A model generated the notes under the pieces. The model worked only from the letters and a program-made list of their open reading frames with translations. It made no database searches and was not told where the DNA came from. From Dasypus novemcinctus (taxonomy: Eukaryota > Chordata > Mammalia > Cingulata > Dasypodidae): a stretch of DNA of 64,000 bases. Location of the stretch: positions 5,022,001-5,086,000 of the forward strand of contig NC_080699.1 of assembly GCF_030445035.2 (NCBI RefSeq), in the 5' to 3' direction. Positions 11,401-22,599 of the stretch are shown in pieces (the first letter of the stretch is position 1; every line of letters starts with the position of its first letter). The position numbers and the translations under genes are program-made.

Positions 11401-13250
11401 AAAGTTCCTACAATAAAATGTAGGGAAACATCTTCAAGACCTGGTGATAAGGGGTAGATTCTTAAACCTTACACTGAAATCACAGTCAGCAAAAGAAAAC
11501 ATGGTAAATGGGACTTCCTCAAACTTCAACACTTCTGTGATTCAAAGGACTTCATCAAGAATGTGAAATGGCAACCCACACAATGGGAGAAAATATTTGG
11601 AAACCACATATCCAATAAGGGTTTAATTTCCATTCTATATAAAGAGATCATATAACTCAACAATAAAAGAGCAAGCAATCCAATTTAAAAATTGGGCAAA
11701 AGATGTAAATAGACATTTCTCCAAAGAGGAAATACAAATGGCCAAAAAGTACATGAAAAAATGTTCCATATCACTAGCTATTAGATAAATGCAAATTGCA
11801 ACAACAATGAGATATCATATAACATTGCATAGAATGGCCATTATTTAAAAAAAAAACAGACAGCAATAAGTGCTGGAGAGGATGTGTAGAAATAGGAACA
11901 TTCCTTCACTGTTGGTGGAATTGCAAAATGGTCAGCCTTGTGGAAGATAGCCTAGTGGTTCCTCAAGGAGCTAAATTTAGAACTGCCATATAATCCAGCA
12001 ATTCCTCTACTAGGACTATATCCAGAAGAATTAAAAACTATGACAATGAACAGACATCTGCACAATGATGCTCATAGAGGCATTATTCACAATTGCCAAA
12101 AGATGGAAACAACCCAAATGTTCATCAAGCAATGAATGAATAAGTAAAATGTGGTATATACATATAAAGGAATACTATGCCACAGTAAGAAGAAATGAAA
12201 TTGGGACACATATGATAACATGGATGAATCTTGAAGACATTATACTAAGAGAAGTAAGCCAGCCATGAAAGGACAAATATTGCATGGTCTTGTTAATATG
12301 AACTAAATACAAAGAATCAACACATGGAGTTAAAACTTAGATTATAGGTTATTAGGAGATAAGAGGAGGTTTAAGAAGAACTACTGATGCTTAATATATG
12401 TAGAAATTATAATTAACTTGACTGTAAAGTGTGGAAATGGATAGGATTGATGGTAATGCATTATAGTGAGCAGCAACTGGTTTATAAATGGGGTTGTGGC
12501 TGAAAAGGGTAGTTGGAGAAGTAAACGTCAATTGAAAGAAAGCTAAAGAATAATCTAAGGGTTGAATAACACAGTGAACCCAGAGATGAATGAGAATTGT
12601 GGTTGAGGATACAAATGCAAGAGTGTCCTTCTGTGAGCTAGAGTAGATGTACATCACTATAGCAAGGTGGTGGGAATATGGAGAAGCATGGGAAAACTAC
12701 AATTGGTGTGACCTATAGACTGGTTAACAACAATACTATAATATTATTGCCTTAATGCCAAAGATGTACTGTGTTGATAATGGTGGTGTCTGGAAAAAGT
12801 GTGCTGAATGTAAGCTGATAATAGCCTGGTGGTAATAGTTTTGGTGGTGAAAGTCTGATGATATTATCACATAACAAATATCCTACCACAGTGTGGTGTG
12901 CTGGTGAAGGGGTGTTGTATGGGAATTCTATGCATGTGTATTATTGTTTTGCAAGTTCACAACCTCAGTAATAATAAAAAAAATTTTAATATAGGGTGGG
13001 TTTCGGGAAAAATACACCAAATGTAAGATAGGGACTATAGTTAGTAGAGATATTTTGATGATGCTCTTGCATAGTTTGTAACAAACGTTTCTCAACAATA
13101 CAAAGTGTTGGTGGAGGGGTGATGTATGAGACCCCTGCATGATGTTATGTAAGTTTATTTTGTAAATTCACAATCTTTTTTTGTTCATGCATGTTCATGT
13201 ATGAATGATAAACTTCAATAAAAATATTTTTTAAATGTTTTAATTTAAAA
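8450..13250 (+). mobile_element. 5'-truncated xenarthran L1 with decayed ORF2 and long 3' UTR
   Basis: The longest single element in the window. It lacks the 5' UTR and ORF1. The beginning resembles the ORF1/ORF2 junction (8450-8540), followed by the endonuclease, reverse transcriptase and C-terminal parts of ORF2 up to about 12340. A GT/GG-rich 3' UTR runs to about 13240 and ends in AATAAA-like and A-rich sequence (13217-13255). ORF2 is cut by many stops and frameshifts; segments stay open for 60-106 codons. I found no convincing target-site duplication. It is younger than the L1M copies at 14.96-18.5 and 22.6-23.8 kb, because its segments align over longer stretches with the L1 ORF2 pattern. 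Confidence 0.85.
8530..12340 (+). pseudogene. L1 ORF2 remnant (endonuclease-reverse transcriptase), inactivated
   Basis: ORF2p of L1 nicks target DNA and reverse-transcribes the L1 RNA. Endonuclease remnants are clearest at 9014-9268, with R-I-D-H at 9119-9130 and the catalytic S-D-H near 9203-9211. Reverse transcriptase remnants: 9909-9926 (SPGPDG), about 10092-10118 (NYRPISLMN) and about 10185-10215 ([10 protein letters not shown]). The catalytic box is at 10594-10605, reading F-T-D-D where L1 usually has F-A-D-D, so both metal-binding aspartates are kept. A post-RT segment follows at 10855-11061. The pieces lie in different frames separated by stops, so no full-length protein can be made. 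The C-terminal region (11070-12340) is recognisable only at nucleotide level. Confidence 0.8.
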
Positions 13251-13259
13251 AAAATAAAA

Positions 13260-14030
13260 CAAGCCATGTAATTAGTTATAATGTTTTAGGATAACAATTT
13301 TCCCACCAAGAACAATTTTTAAAAGGTGAAAGTTTTGTTTAAAAAAATGTTTTAAAAAATGCCAAGCAGTCAATGTAAGGGAGACTTAACAGGGATAAAA
13401 TGTGGGAAAAGGAGGAAACAACTCAAAAATTTTAAAAAAAGAGCTGACTCTGTGTGGCTCCTTTTCACCACAGGTCACTTGCCAATTCCCTGTGGTTGCT
13501 GACAGGCTCAGTTAAGGACCAGCACAGAGCAGCTACTAAGAGCCTAGGTCAGGCGCTCTCGCTGCTAGTGAGACAGTGGCTGGGAAGGCCAGCACTCCAG
13601 TTCAGTGGGGGACTTGAGCTCAACACTCCCATCAGTTTTCCCCTCAAGGCATTTGCTTGATGTCCAAGTTACCCAGGAGTAGGTTAACACCCCAGGTACA
13701 AAGTTTCTTAAAACAAACAGATATTTCAACGGACTGGGGGCTTGAAGAGAAAAGGATTCCTTTTTAGGAACTGCCAGTGGGAGGGACCCACCAGTTATCC
13801 TCCCAAACTGCAAGCCCCTGCATCTGCCCTAGTAGGACGGGCAGACCCAGAGGCAGAGGGAACTTTGCCTGCTTCAAGGAAATGGGAGCCGTTTCAGGCC
13901 CTGACTGAAAAAGGTGATTAGTCTCTGCTCTGTCTTCCTGAGAACATGTTGAAAATCAACACCCATTTAAGCTGAAACCTATCAGGAATACAGATTTGGA
14001 AAGGAACTTCCCTGTCTTAAACTTGTGTTA
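13260..14030. other. non-coding stretch between L1 and MLT1
   Basis: Left third is AT-rich. From 13440 it is of mixed composition with short open frames on both strands, none resembling a known protein. No named repeat recognised. Confidence 0.4.
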
Positions 14031-14880
14031 GGCTGTTTCAAAAGAGCTCCCAATGATCCCTGCTTCCCTATATTCACATTCTTTTTTTTTTTTTTTAAAG
14101 ATTTATTTTTAATTTATTTACTTCCCCTCCCTTCCCCCGGTTGTCTGTTTCCTGTGTCTTTTTGCTGCGTCTTGTTTCTTTGTCCGCTTCTGTTGTCGTC
14201 AGCGGCACGGGAAGCGTGGGTGGCGCCATTCCTGGGCAGGCTGCTCCCTCCTTCCCGCTGGGCGGCTCTCCTTATGGGTGCATTCCTTGCGCGTGGGGGG
14301 GGGGGGGGACACCCCTATGTGGCACCACACGGGTCAAGGAGGCCCGGGGCTTGAACCGCCGGCCTCCCATGTGGTAGACGGTCGCCCTAACCACTGGGCC
14401 AAAGTCCGTTTCCCCCTATATTCACATTCTCATGCAATCTTCTCCCCAAGGGTGTGAGCTAGACCTACAGCCTCACTTCAAATGAATAGAAAATGATAAA
14501 TTTGGGGAAGCTACTTCCAAGGTGAAGTTATGAAAAACTGGGATTTCCAGCTTTCTCTCTCCCCTGCTCTGTTGCATGGTCTTGCTTGCTGAGTTCAGCA
14601 GTTATTTTTTGGCGAGGGCCCCTGTAGAAAGAAATGAGAATGTCCTCCAGACAACATTCAGCAAGGGACTGAGGTCCTTCACACAACCACCCAGGAGGAA
14701 ATGAAACTTGCCAGCAGACACAGCCTGAAGGTGGAACCTGCTGATACTGCTTTCTTTAATGCAAACTTTTTGGCGAATTGAGCAAAACTCAACTAAGTCA
14801 TACCCACATCCCTTGTAGACAATAAATATTTGATTTTTCAAGCCAGTGAGATATGGCTTAGTATTTTTTAATAAAGCAAT
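14031..14880 (+). mobile_element. MLT1-type (ERVL-MaLR) LTR, split by a SINE
   Basis: The parts 14031-14081 and 14414-14880 together read as an MLT1-class LTR: 'CAATGATCCCTGCTTCCC', 'TCATGCAATCTTCTCCCC', 'GAGCTAGACCTACAG', and a 3' part with a poly(A) signal AATAAA at 14821-14826 followed by AAGCCAGTGAGAT. The U3 and R boundaries are blurred by age. A DAS-SINE inserted at 14082 produced a 16-bp target duplication. Confidence 0.65.
14082..14413 (-). mobile_element. DAS-SINE, chimeric type, short subfamily (copy 1)
   Basis: A tRNA-Ala-derived SINE on the minus strand. The tRNA-like head is at the right end (14340-14413, with a degenerate B box around 14349-14360) and the poly(T) complement of the A-tail at the left (14082-14096). 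The target-site duplication CCCTATATTCACATTC is perfect over 16 bp (14066-14081 and 14414-14429), so the insertion is young. It lacks a ~48-nt segment of the body that copies at 26.6, 54.0, 56.7 and 62.2 kb have, and shares this loss with the copy at 33.0 kb. A run of G at 14297-14309 is likely a slippage expansion. Confidence 0.9.
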
Positions 14881-14920
14881 TGATAATTAACCCAAGTATC
14901 TATTAAAAAACAACTGTACC

Positions 14921-14958
14921 AACCTCAACAATTATGATTAATCATAATTGTTGAAGTT
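14921..14958. repeat. near-perfect spacer-less palindrome (38 bp)
   Basis: 14925-14954 is a perfect 30-bp palindrome whose two arms meet at 14939/14940 without a spacer (left arm contains CAACAATTATGATT). With one mismatched pair (14924/14955) it extends to 38 bp. It is AT-rich, so cruciform extrusion or a hairpin in RNA is possible. It sits exactly at the left edge of an ancient L1 fragment, just after an MLT1 LTR, and may be a rearrangement or inverted-duplication junction. Confidence 0.9.
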
Positions 14959-15479
14959 TTATTCCTAAGATTGAGAAGAAAACAAGAAGCCTGTCATCAC
15001 CAGTTTTATAGGAGATTGCTTTCCCTGGAGATCCTAGGGATTGCAATTGAGGAAAAATAAATAAATAAAACATGTGAATATAGATAAAGTCAATAAAATA
15101 TGTCATTAGTTGCACAAAATATGATTTTTGTAGGTGGAAAACCCAAAATAATTGACATAGAAAATATAATAATAATTCTATTCATATTCACAGGCTATAA
15201 AGTTGATATACAAATGTCAGTTGCATTTCTAGAAATAAGCCCCTAAATCTAGATAATAAACTACTTTAAAAATTAATACTTACAATAATTTCAAAAACAT
15301 CAAATACCTAGAAATAATTCTAATGAAAGGTGTTCAAGACCACTAAGGTGAAAAGTACAAAACATTATTGCAAGAAATTAAAATCCTAAAGAAAAGATAC
15401 TATAGACTTTGTTTATAAATTGGAAGTGAAACCATGGGCAGAAAAAACCAGTTTGTGGAGATATCCTCAATTTCTATAA

Positions 15480-15912
15480 CCTTTTCTTCTGAGCTTGTTT
15501 AATTACAGGGCATATAACCTGAGCATGCACAGAGAGCACTGACTTTTGTCCTTTAGATGCCTTTGAGATATCAGGAAAAGAGGTCACTTCCCTGGAAACC
15601 AAGATTACAAAGACAGGGAGACAATAAGCAAATCAAAGCTGAGAGGTCCTTCAGTAAGGAAGAACCAGCCCCAAATCCCCTCTACCACATATGAACGGCG
15701 CTATAATTAACCAACTGGACTATGCCAAGTTAAACCTCTCCATCTCTCTCCCCTCTTCTCCTCTCCCATTCCCATAAAATCCCCCGTAACTCTCAGATTG
15801 GGGAGATAAATTTGAGCCTGGCCTCAACCATCAAGGGACTGTTGACCTTGCATTAAAGCTCTTTGTTTTCTCAGAATCTCAATACCATTGTATTGGCCTT
15901 TTGCTGGCAGAG
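15480..15912 (+). mobile_element. probable endogenous retrovirus solo LTR, unnamed
   Basis: A non-L1 block with LTR-like organisation on the plus strand: a C/T-rich segment (15730-15770), a TATA-like CATAAAA (15773-15779), a variant poly(A) signal ATTAAA (15852-15857), then a TTTGTTTTCTC-type U5 and an end near TGGCA. This resembles gammaretrovirus-like (class I) LTRs, but I could not fix TG/CA ends or a target duplication. Alternative: part of a larger composite element with the next block. Confidence 0.45.
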
Positions 15913-16480
15913 TACTCTGGTTTCTGACCTTCTAGATTCTTGACTATGCTGCATAAAAGAATTTACGAATATGCCACAGGGTAAGCAAGGGAGTAAAGAA
16001 TTTATTAAGAAACAAGAAAACAAGAAAAGGCATGGACCACAGGCATGTTGAAGAATGAGACATGCATGGGGCCCCAGGTTAGAGCTTTTAAGACTTGTTT
16101 CCTCCCAATGCATAATGTTGGAGAGGGGCCCCAGCTGTCTGCTGTTCTGACGGGTTTCCCCACCTATCACTTCTCAGGGGGCCAAAGCTGAGGCCTGTTG
16201 AGGATCTGGGGTTTTCCTTGACCCTGAAAGGGATCTTGTCCCGATCTCATTCCAAATGGGGTCCTCATGCTGGGGACTCACAGTGTCCTTCCTGCAGCCT
16301 TCTAGGTGGGGTTCTTTCCCGCAGGGGATTTCCAGGCAGGGTTTCATGGCCACATGCATCACAGCCATGTTTGCTGCCAGGTCTCAGCTACAAGTCATTT
16401 TCCCTCTCCTTAAATTAACCTGCCTCACTTTCAGCACATTGGGTAGTAAACCCTTGCTCAGTAACAGAAGAATCAATCTT
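15913..16480 (-). mobile_element. LTR-like block, minus strand, unnamed
   Basis: It interrupts the same ancient L1. On the minus strand a poly(A) signal AATAAA lies at 16001-16006 (plus TTTATT), and upstream of it on that strand is a GC-richer region, as in an LTR U3-R. The ends are not resolved. I cannot name the family, and it might be one element together with 15480-15912. Confidence 0.35.
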
Positions 16481-16689
16481 TTAAAAGATAATTATCCTTA
16501 AACTGATCTATAGATTCAGTTTAAAAAAAACAAAGCTCGGGTAGAATTTGGAGAAATTGATAAGCTGATTCTAAAGTTTGTATGGAACAGTAAAGGACTA
16601 GGAATAACAAAGACAATTTTTAGAAAGTATGTAGAAAACTGGAAATTTATGCTACCAGAGCTCAATGCTTACTCTAAGTTACTATGTTT

Positions 16690-17300
16690 TAGCTATTGTA
16701 GTATTGGTGAGAGGATAGATACATAAGTTGTTTGAAGCTGGGTGAATCTCAGAAAATCTTGCTCTTAAAGCTAATCCATTCATGTATACATAAACCTATT
16801 GTAGGTGGGACCTTTACATTAAATCACTTCAGTTAAGGGTCTTTGATTAGATTGTGGAACTCAGGGTAGGTCTTAATCCTCTCGCTGGTGTCCTTTATAA
16901 CTGGAGGAGGGGGGAAAGCCACAGACACAGAGAAAATGCTTCAGAGACAAAAGCCTCCAGAAGTTGACAAACCTGGGAGACAGAAAACCAGACAGAGCAG
17001 CCCAAAATAGAACTAACAAGGAGACCTAGAGAAGGGGGAGAGAAAAGTCACCACCATCATTATGTCCTGCCATGTGCCTGATCATCACAGCTGAACTCAG
17101 GGAGAAAGTGAGCCTGAAGGAGAAGGCAGAGACCAGCATGAGTCCAAGATTGCCAGCAGCTGAGTTTTAGGGAAAAGAGCTTTGTCTAATTTGGACATTT
17201 TTCTTAGTCTTGTAACTACAAGCTTTTAACTTAATAACCCCAATTTAAAAACCAACCCATTTCTGATATATTGCTCTCAGCAGCTTTTATCAAACATAGG
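16690..17300 (+). mobile_element. solo LTR, xenarthran MaLR/ERVL-like family (copy B)
   Basis: Same family as 6568-7145 but in plus orientation. The two share the TATA-like CCTTTATAA (here 16892-16900) followed by CACAGACACAGAGAAA, a 'GCCATGTGCC' block, and the 3' end complementary to 'ATACCAGAAATGGTTTGG' (here 'CCAACCCATTTCTGATAT', about 17253-17270). L1 sequence resumes on both sides, so it inserted into the ancient L1. No internal region is present. Confidence 0.65.
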
Positions 17301-17518
17301 TCAATAGATCAGAATAGTGCCCATGAACATATCATATGTATGCACCTGATTTATAAAAAAGTGATACTGCAGAGCAATGAAGAAATGTTCTTTTCAATAG
17401 AATAATGAAATTTTAAAATTGTATCCATATGGAAAGATAGAACTGTTGACCCCTACCTCACACCATACACAAAATCTTTTCCAGATGGATTGTATATCCA
17501 TGAAACTCAAAATATATT

Positions 17519-17543
17519 AAATATATATATGTGTGTGTGTGTA
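17519..17543. repeat. (TA)n(TG)n microsatellite
   Basis: Alternating AT then GT dinucleotides within the ancient L1 3' region. Confidence 0.85.
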
Positions 17544-17643
17544 ATTTCTTAAACTGGACACATACACAAAACCATCAAACACAACGGAAGATTTTGAATA
17601 ATTGGAGATAATAAATTTAAATCCTTCTCTTAATTAAACAACC

Positions 17644-17993
17644 ACTTTTTTAAACCCCCCGGGTATTTTTTTGCTGTGTCCATTCACTGTGCAATCTTCT
17701 CTGTCTGTTTCTTTTTGTCTTCCCTTTCATTTTTCTCATCTAGACTTCACAGGGATTCGATCCCAGGGACCTCTGATGTGGGAGAGAGGATCCCTGACAC
17801 TTGCCCCACCTCCGTTTCAGGTTTCTGTTGTGCCTTGCCTTGACTCTCCCCTGAGTCTCTTTTGTTGCATTATCATCTTACTGCAGTGGCTTGCTGCACA
17901 GGGCACACCTTTACCAGGAGGCCCTGGGGATCAAACCCAGGTCCTGCCATATGGTAAATGGAAGCCCAATCACTTGAGCCACATCTGCTTCCC
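17644..17993 (-). mobile_element. dimeric DAS-SINE (copy 1)
   Basis: Two tRNA-like units in tandem on the minus strand. B-box-like elements appear, on the plus strand, as GGGATTCGATCCC (17752-17764) and GGGATCAAACCC (17927-17938). The right end complements the head (GGAAGCAGATGTGGCTCAAG) and the left end is the poly(T) complement of the tail. It is flanked by AAACAACC at 17636-17643 and 17994-18001, a target duplication inside the ancient L1. Confidence 0.8.
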
Positions 17994-18539
17994 AAACAAC
18001 CTTTATTAAGAGACTTAAATTTAAAGACATAGACAGGAAGAAGAGATTCATAATATATAAATCTGTCAAAAGATTCACATACAGAATAAAGGAATTTTAC
18101 AAATCTTTGAAAAAAAACTGACACCGTCACAAAAAAAAAGTATATCCAAACAATATATAATAATAAGAAAAAAACAACAACCACTTATGCATGCCACAAC
18201 ATAGATGAATCTCAGATGTATATTACACAAAATAATCCAGGCACAAAAATGCACATACTATAATATTCCATTAATCAGAAGTTCAAATAAAGGTGAAATG
18301 AAACTGTGTTAGGAAATGTGGGAGTCATTACCCTTGGTGTGTTGATTAGTAACTGGAAGAAAACATAATGGGGATTCTGGAGTTTGAATAATGTTCTATT
18401 TTTCAATATCCTATGATTACAGGTAGATTTTATAAGTGTTTACTTATTTAAAAGTCATTATATTATGCACTTATCCTTTGCATTTTTTATGTTCGCTGTG
18501 TATTATATATCTAATAAATAGATCAAAACCAAATCAAGA

Positions 18540-19790
18540 AAAAAATTTTCATTCTAAGCTTTTCCACCCAAACTAACCCTTATTCAAGATTATCATTCAC
18601 AAAAATTTCTTTCAGTGGCTGACCCTAAAGTCAAGGCTTATTGTATTTTATCCCAAAATGTTTGCTGATGTATAAATGTTATAGAGAGGATAATTTTACA
18701 ATTGGTATGCATGCATGCACACACACACAGTTTTAACTGGAAGGTTAAATAATATAATAAACATTTCTTGAGGTTTTATAAGACTGAGGGAGTGGAGATG
18801 GAATGGATTATAACAAAAATTACAAATACAACAATTATTTCTGAAGCTCTAGTTTTCACATCAATTAAAGTAGAACCAACCCTATGTAACATTCTCCACT
18901 CCAATTCCTCCAAGTTTACATCCAGTCATCCCTGGTGTTCTTGTCATGTTAAAAAAGTCCCATCAGCTCACTTCTTATCTATTATTTTCTTATTCAAGTC
19001 TTACTTTAGCAAGGTCTACTGCAGGGACCTATACTGCCCATAAGTTGTCATAAGATACCCATTCTTAAGTGCTCTAAAGCTTCCATTCTTTGTCAAAACC
19101 ATCGAGCTGTGAAATACCAACCAATCCTGACATACTAGGGACCATGATTTACCAATGCTCATTTCATTTTTGTTGGTGTCCATGACTATGCCTCAATACA
19201 GAAATTTACCATCTGTGTTTAGGGACATAATAAAAATATACAAGGGCAGGAAACTCTAACACTTAAATATATTTGAAAAACCTACTAAGATGCAACAAAC
19301 ACCATGGGTATATATTATTCATTTTTTTCAAAAATCAGAATTAAGGGAAAAGTAACATCTTGAAATGCTTAAATACAGATTTCTTGTCACTTCAAGAGCA
19401 CAATTGAAAGGTTATATGTGTGGATTTCATATGCAAACATTTATAGAAAATGACAGTGGATAAGGCATTTTGCAAGTCCTTGGGTGGTCATTTTGGCAGA
19501 AACATTGCATCCAGGGAAGGTCCATATCCAGAGTATGTGTCTATTTCAGTTAGAACAAATCTCACAGCACTCATAGCAGCAAGTTATTAATTGAGCTCCA
19601 TGCATATCCAGCACAAGGGTCCCAAGTCTGCAGAGATCCAGAGCAGAATATGTGTGGCCAAGTATCTCACACAAAAGTACCCCTGGAAAAAAAAAACTAT
19701 GTAGAACTGTTGGCAAGAGATGCATAAACTCAATCTAGTCTCTGTTTATAGATTGACTCAATCTGACTCCCCAGGGTGTATTACCTTAAT
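18540..19790. other. non-coding stretch; possible unnamed repeat at 19490-19680
   Basis: AT-rich with a CA microsatellite (18707-18729: ATGC then AC repeats). 19490-19680 has a mixed composition suggestive of an old interspersed repeat, but I cannot name it. No exon recognised. Confidence 0.4.
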
Positions 19791-19799
19791 TCAGAAGAA

Positions 19800-21990
19800 A
19801 CAGAGACAGAAAAATCTCACAGGAAAAAAAGGGAGGGTGGGTCTGAACTGCTGTAAGACAGGATGAATCCTAGAACTGATCGGGGTAATGAAAAGTGGAA
19901 CTGAGTGAGGGAAATTACTTAAGCAAATCATAGAGCTGGGGAGAAAATTCTGTATAAAAACAAACAGAACAGATAAAAATTCCAGTAGAATGAACAAAAG
20001 TAAGGAAACTTTCTACTGGAGGTGGAACAATTGCATGTAAAAAGAGAATCTTAAAACATATCCAGTGCAAAAATTAGGTGCACAAGAACTGAGAAATTCT
20101 GAACAGTAAAATATAGGCTACTCTAAAAGACCAGAATTAGATCGACCAAATATCAAAGAAGAGTCTTAACACAAAGCCATTCATCAATAAAACCCTAAGC
20201 AAGAGGAAATAACTGACCTTTAGAGTTAACATATCAAAATAATCAGATGCCCAAACGTCAGCAAAAAACTATAAGTGATACTAAGAAAAATGAAGATATA
20301 GAAGAAATAGAAGATCTCAACAGATGCAAATGGTTTAACTGTCTAGTTCTACCAAATATTCTAGGAATAATTAATAGCAATCCTGCTCAAACTCTCCCAA
20401 AAAATTGAAGAGGAGGGAACACTGTCTAACTCATTCTATGAGACCACCATCACCCTAATATCAAAGCCAGCTAAAGATTCTGTGAGAAAAGAATATTATG
20501 AACCAATTATTCTTATGAATTTAGATATAGAAATCTTCAGTAACATAATAGCAAACTGAATCCAATAGCACATGAAAAGAATCACATACCATGATCAAGG
20601 GGGATTTGTTTCATGTATGCCAGGGTTGTTTAAGATAAAAATCAATTAATGTCACAAACTGCATTGTAAAAATAAAGAGAAAAAACACAGGGACATCTTA
20701 ATAGATGCAAATAATGCATTTGACAAAATCCAGCATAATTTCTTGATAAAAACACTTAAAATAAGAATTTCCTCAACATGATAAAGGTCACATATTAAAA
20801 ATCTGTTAACATCATTCTCAATAGTGAAAGAATGAAAGCTTTCCCTCTAAGATTTAGAACAAGACAAGGATGCCCACAGTCACCACTGTTATTCAACCTG
20901 GTGCTGGAAGTCCTAGCCAGGACAATTAGTCAAAAAAAAGAAACATCCAAATTGGAAAGGAAAAAGTAAAAAAGTTTCACTATTTGCAGATGTGTAAAAC
21001 CTATATATAAGACTTCATGATAAATCTATAGCAAAGCTACTAGAAGTAATAAACACATTCAGCAAAGTGGTGGGGTACAAGGTCAACATGAAAAGAAAAT
21101 CAGTGTTTCTATACACTAGTAATGAGCAATCTACATAGGAAATCAAGAAAACATCCATTTACAATAGCAACTAGAAGAATCAAATATCTAAGAATAAATT
21201 TTACCAAGGCTATGAAGGACTTAAACATGGAATGGTTTTACAAATGGATAAAGAGCACAGGAGAAGATGCCCAATACAATTAGCTATTAAGGAAACACAA
21301 GCCAAAACCTCAATGAGGTACCATTTTACACCCACTGGAATTGTTATTATGAAGAAAACATAAAACTGCAGGAGTTGAATAGGGTGTGGAGAAATAGAAA
21401 CACTCATTCATTGCTGGTGGGAATGTAAAATGGTACAGCTGCTGTGGAAGACAGTTTGTTGTCAGTTCCTCAGAAAGCTAAGTGTAGAGTTACCTATGAC
21501 CCAGGGATCCCATTACTTGTGTATATCAAACAGATATACACACCAATATCCCTAGAAGCATTAGTCACAATTGCCAAAAGATAGAAGCAACCCAAGTGTC
21601 TATCAACCAATGAATAGATAAACAAAATGTGGTATGTACTTACAATGGAATACTATTCAGCATTAAAAAAGATCTGATTCACAGATGAACCTTGAAGATA
21701 ACATGTTGAGTGAAATAAGCCAGACTCAACGGGAAAATATTGTGTGGTCTCACTGATATGAAATAATTAAAATAAGGACACTCATAGAGTCAGAATCTAG
21801 AATGTAGGTTGCCAGGGGCAGGGGGGAGGGTAGGGGGTGGGGTGTTAAGGCTTAAATTGTACAGAATTTCTGTTGGGGTTACTTATAAAGTTTTGTTAAT
21901 GGATAGTAGTGTGGTAGCACAACATTGTGAATGTAATTAACACTACTGAATTACATATGTGGATGTGGTTTAAAAAGAAAAGAAAGTCTG
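19800..21990 (+). mobile_element. L1M-type LINE with internal deletions
   Basis: 5' material (19800-20280, with 'AATCAGATGCCCAAACGTCAG' split over 20240-20262) is followed directly by ORF2 reverse transcriptase sequence (20290-21220), then jumps at about 21220 to the ORF2 C-terminus. It ends with a standard L1 3' UTR that includes a G-rich tract (21812-21842) and 'GTAGCACAACATTGTGAATG'. The RT catalytic box is destroyed: at 20984-20998 it reads F-A-D-V-stop. ORF1 is missing. The element is old and inactive. Confidence 0.75.
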
Positions 21991-22599
21991 AAAAAAAATG
22001 GTGTGGTGAGGACAGCAATGTGTACGCACTGGTACATTCCCGGATGTTCCTAATTCCCAGCAGGGGCTCTGTTGTAGGCATAATTGCCTTCTTTCTGCAA
22101 AGTCTCACATCAGGCAACCCCTTTGTTGACGCTGGACATCCAAAAGTGTGGAGGGAAGAGAGGAATGAAATGCAGAGGACAATGTGGCAGAAGAGAACAG
22201 GCTTTCCCAAGACAGGAAAGCTTTCCCTTAAGCTGGGTAGATACAGCTGTTGAGAAACTGGTTTCTGTCACGAGCCCCCGTCCCATGAATAAATTCAGGA
22301 ATAACTAGGACACCCTTATCTCAAGCCATAGAAACCACTTCCTAGTTTGACCATGTTCAGGAAATTACCACACATTGCCAACTATTGCTCAAAAGCAAAG
22401 GTTCTACTGAAAAGAACGTAATGATTTTTTAAAATCGCGGGCCCGGCTTCTTTCCTCCACCTCCCTATTCCCCATTTTTGTTTTTGATGTTTTCTCCCCT
22501 GGCAGTTTCATATGAAGAAGACAGTAAGAACAATAACAACAGAGGTTAACATAGAAAATAATGGAACAGAAAGAAATGAAGCCTTAACTATTTGGAGAT
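21991..22599. other. non-coding stretch, nothing named
   Basis: Mixed composition at 22010-22330 with overlapping short open frames on both strands; none resembles a known protein. No repeat family recognised. Confidence 0.4.

Larger units (their letters stand above)
14957..18530 (+). mobile_element. ancient L1M LINE, interrupted by four later insertions
   Basis: Plus-strand L1 ORF2 and 3' sequence survives in pieces at about 14957-15479, 16481-16690, 17301-17635 and 18002-18530. The first has an RT-like stretch after 14985. The second holds 'TGGAACAGTAAAGGACTAG' and 'AGGAATAACAAAGACAATTTT'. The third holds 'CAATAGATCAGAATAG'. The last covers the ORF2 C-terminus and 3' UTR. The pieces follow L1 order, so they are one element opened by the LTR-like blocks at 15480-15912 and 15913-16480, the LTR at 16690-17300 and the SINE at 17644-17993. 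All frames are destroyed. Confidence 0.65.
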
